NCBI GenBank assembly: GCA_022695795.1
Contig: MU404254.1
Coordinates: 1-29,144, forward strand
Length of the DNA stretch: 29,144 nucleotides
Source: Biscogniauxia marginata
Lineage: Eukaryota; Ascomycota; Sordariomycetes; Xylariales; Xylariaceae
Direction: 5' to 3'
Below the pieces are notes generated by a model. The model did not search any database, was not told the DNA's origin, and worked only from the letters and a program-made list of their open reading frames with translations. Positions 29,051-29,144 of this stretch are shown one piece after another. Made by a program: the position numbers and the translations under genes. Numbering within the stretch: position 1 is the first letter of the stretch; each line of letters starts with the position of its first letter.

Positions 29051-29144
29051 TGTTACGGATCTCGTGTTCCCCCCCCCCCTCTGCGTGCAGGTCACGTGAG
29101 CAAAATATGAATCAGTGAATCATGGGTGGATAAGAGTCGATTCA
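29051..29144. other. Return to ordinary composition, window end
   Basis: Directly after element 3 the sequence switches to normal GC, with an 11-base C run at 29,069-29,079, a CACGTG at 29,093-29,098, and the direct repeat TGAATCAGTGAATCA. The ends TGAATCA and CGATTCA (29,109 to 29,144) are nearly inverted. Too short to assign; it may be the end of another element or the next gene island. Confidence 0.5.

Noticed and set aside
1..29144. CRISPR arrays, bacterial operons, prophage
   Set aside because: No regularly spaced repeats with unique spacers; gene structure and transposons are fungal.

Overview
The window looks like nuclear DNA of a filamentous ascomycete (Pezizomycotina; Sordariomycetes seem likely, the order is uncertain). 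The evidence is a short (56 bp) intron with fungal-type splice sites, recognisable GET2 and GEP3 orthologues, two proteins of the lineage-specific 'fungal hypothetical' type, and a sharp split between a gene island of ordinary composition and long, extremely AT-rich blocks carrying the signature of repeat-induced point mutation (RIP).

Layout. Bases 1-185 are the edge of an AT-rich block that begins with a 7-bp satellite. Bases about 186-10,790 are the gene island. It holds an 856-residue protein of unknown function with hypervariable Ser and Glu-Ala repeats (+), a 318-residue DUF7587-like protein (-), the tail-anchored-protein receptor subunit Get2 (-, one intron), and the mitochondrial circularly permuted GTPase Gep3 (+). 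The first two genes converge. get2 and gep3 diverge from a shared 378-bp promoter region. From about 10,795 to about 29,050 the DNA is AT-rich, with few CpA dinucleotides and many stops in every frame. This is RIP-inactivated transposon DNA, and no intact gene was found in it.

The AT block can still be read. Element 1 (12,587-20,166) is a complete Ty3/gypsy chromovirus on the minus strand. It has 473-bp LTRs and the order gag (CCHC knuckle), reverse transcriptase, RNase H, integrase, chromodomain. Element 2 (21,742-about 27,299, minus strand) is a second copy that has lost its gag end. Element 3 (27,301-about 29,050, plus strand) is an oppositely oriented fragment with its 5' LTR and gag. A 428-bp near-perfect palindrome (21,197-21,624) looks like a foldback or MITE element, and element 2 sits against a piece of the same terminal sequence.

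The most interesting observation is an extra reading frame in elements 1 and 2. It lies on the strand opposite gag-pol, between the 3' LTR and the end of pol. It is 206 and 205 codons long in the two copies. Once RIP-type changes (CAA/CAG to stop, Cys to Tyr) are allowed for, both copies show the same cysteine spacing C-x2-C-x6-C-x8-C-x2-C-x7-C, close to a Zn(II)2Cys6 (GAL4-type) cluster. Copy 1 follows this with a Glu/Lys-rich, probably coiled-coil stretch, and both share a similar C-terminal tail. The frame and the adjacent U3 have diverged strongly between copies, while pol differs almost only by transitions. This suggests a fast-evolving regulatory module carried antisense by the retrotransposon.
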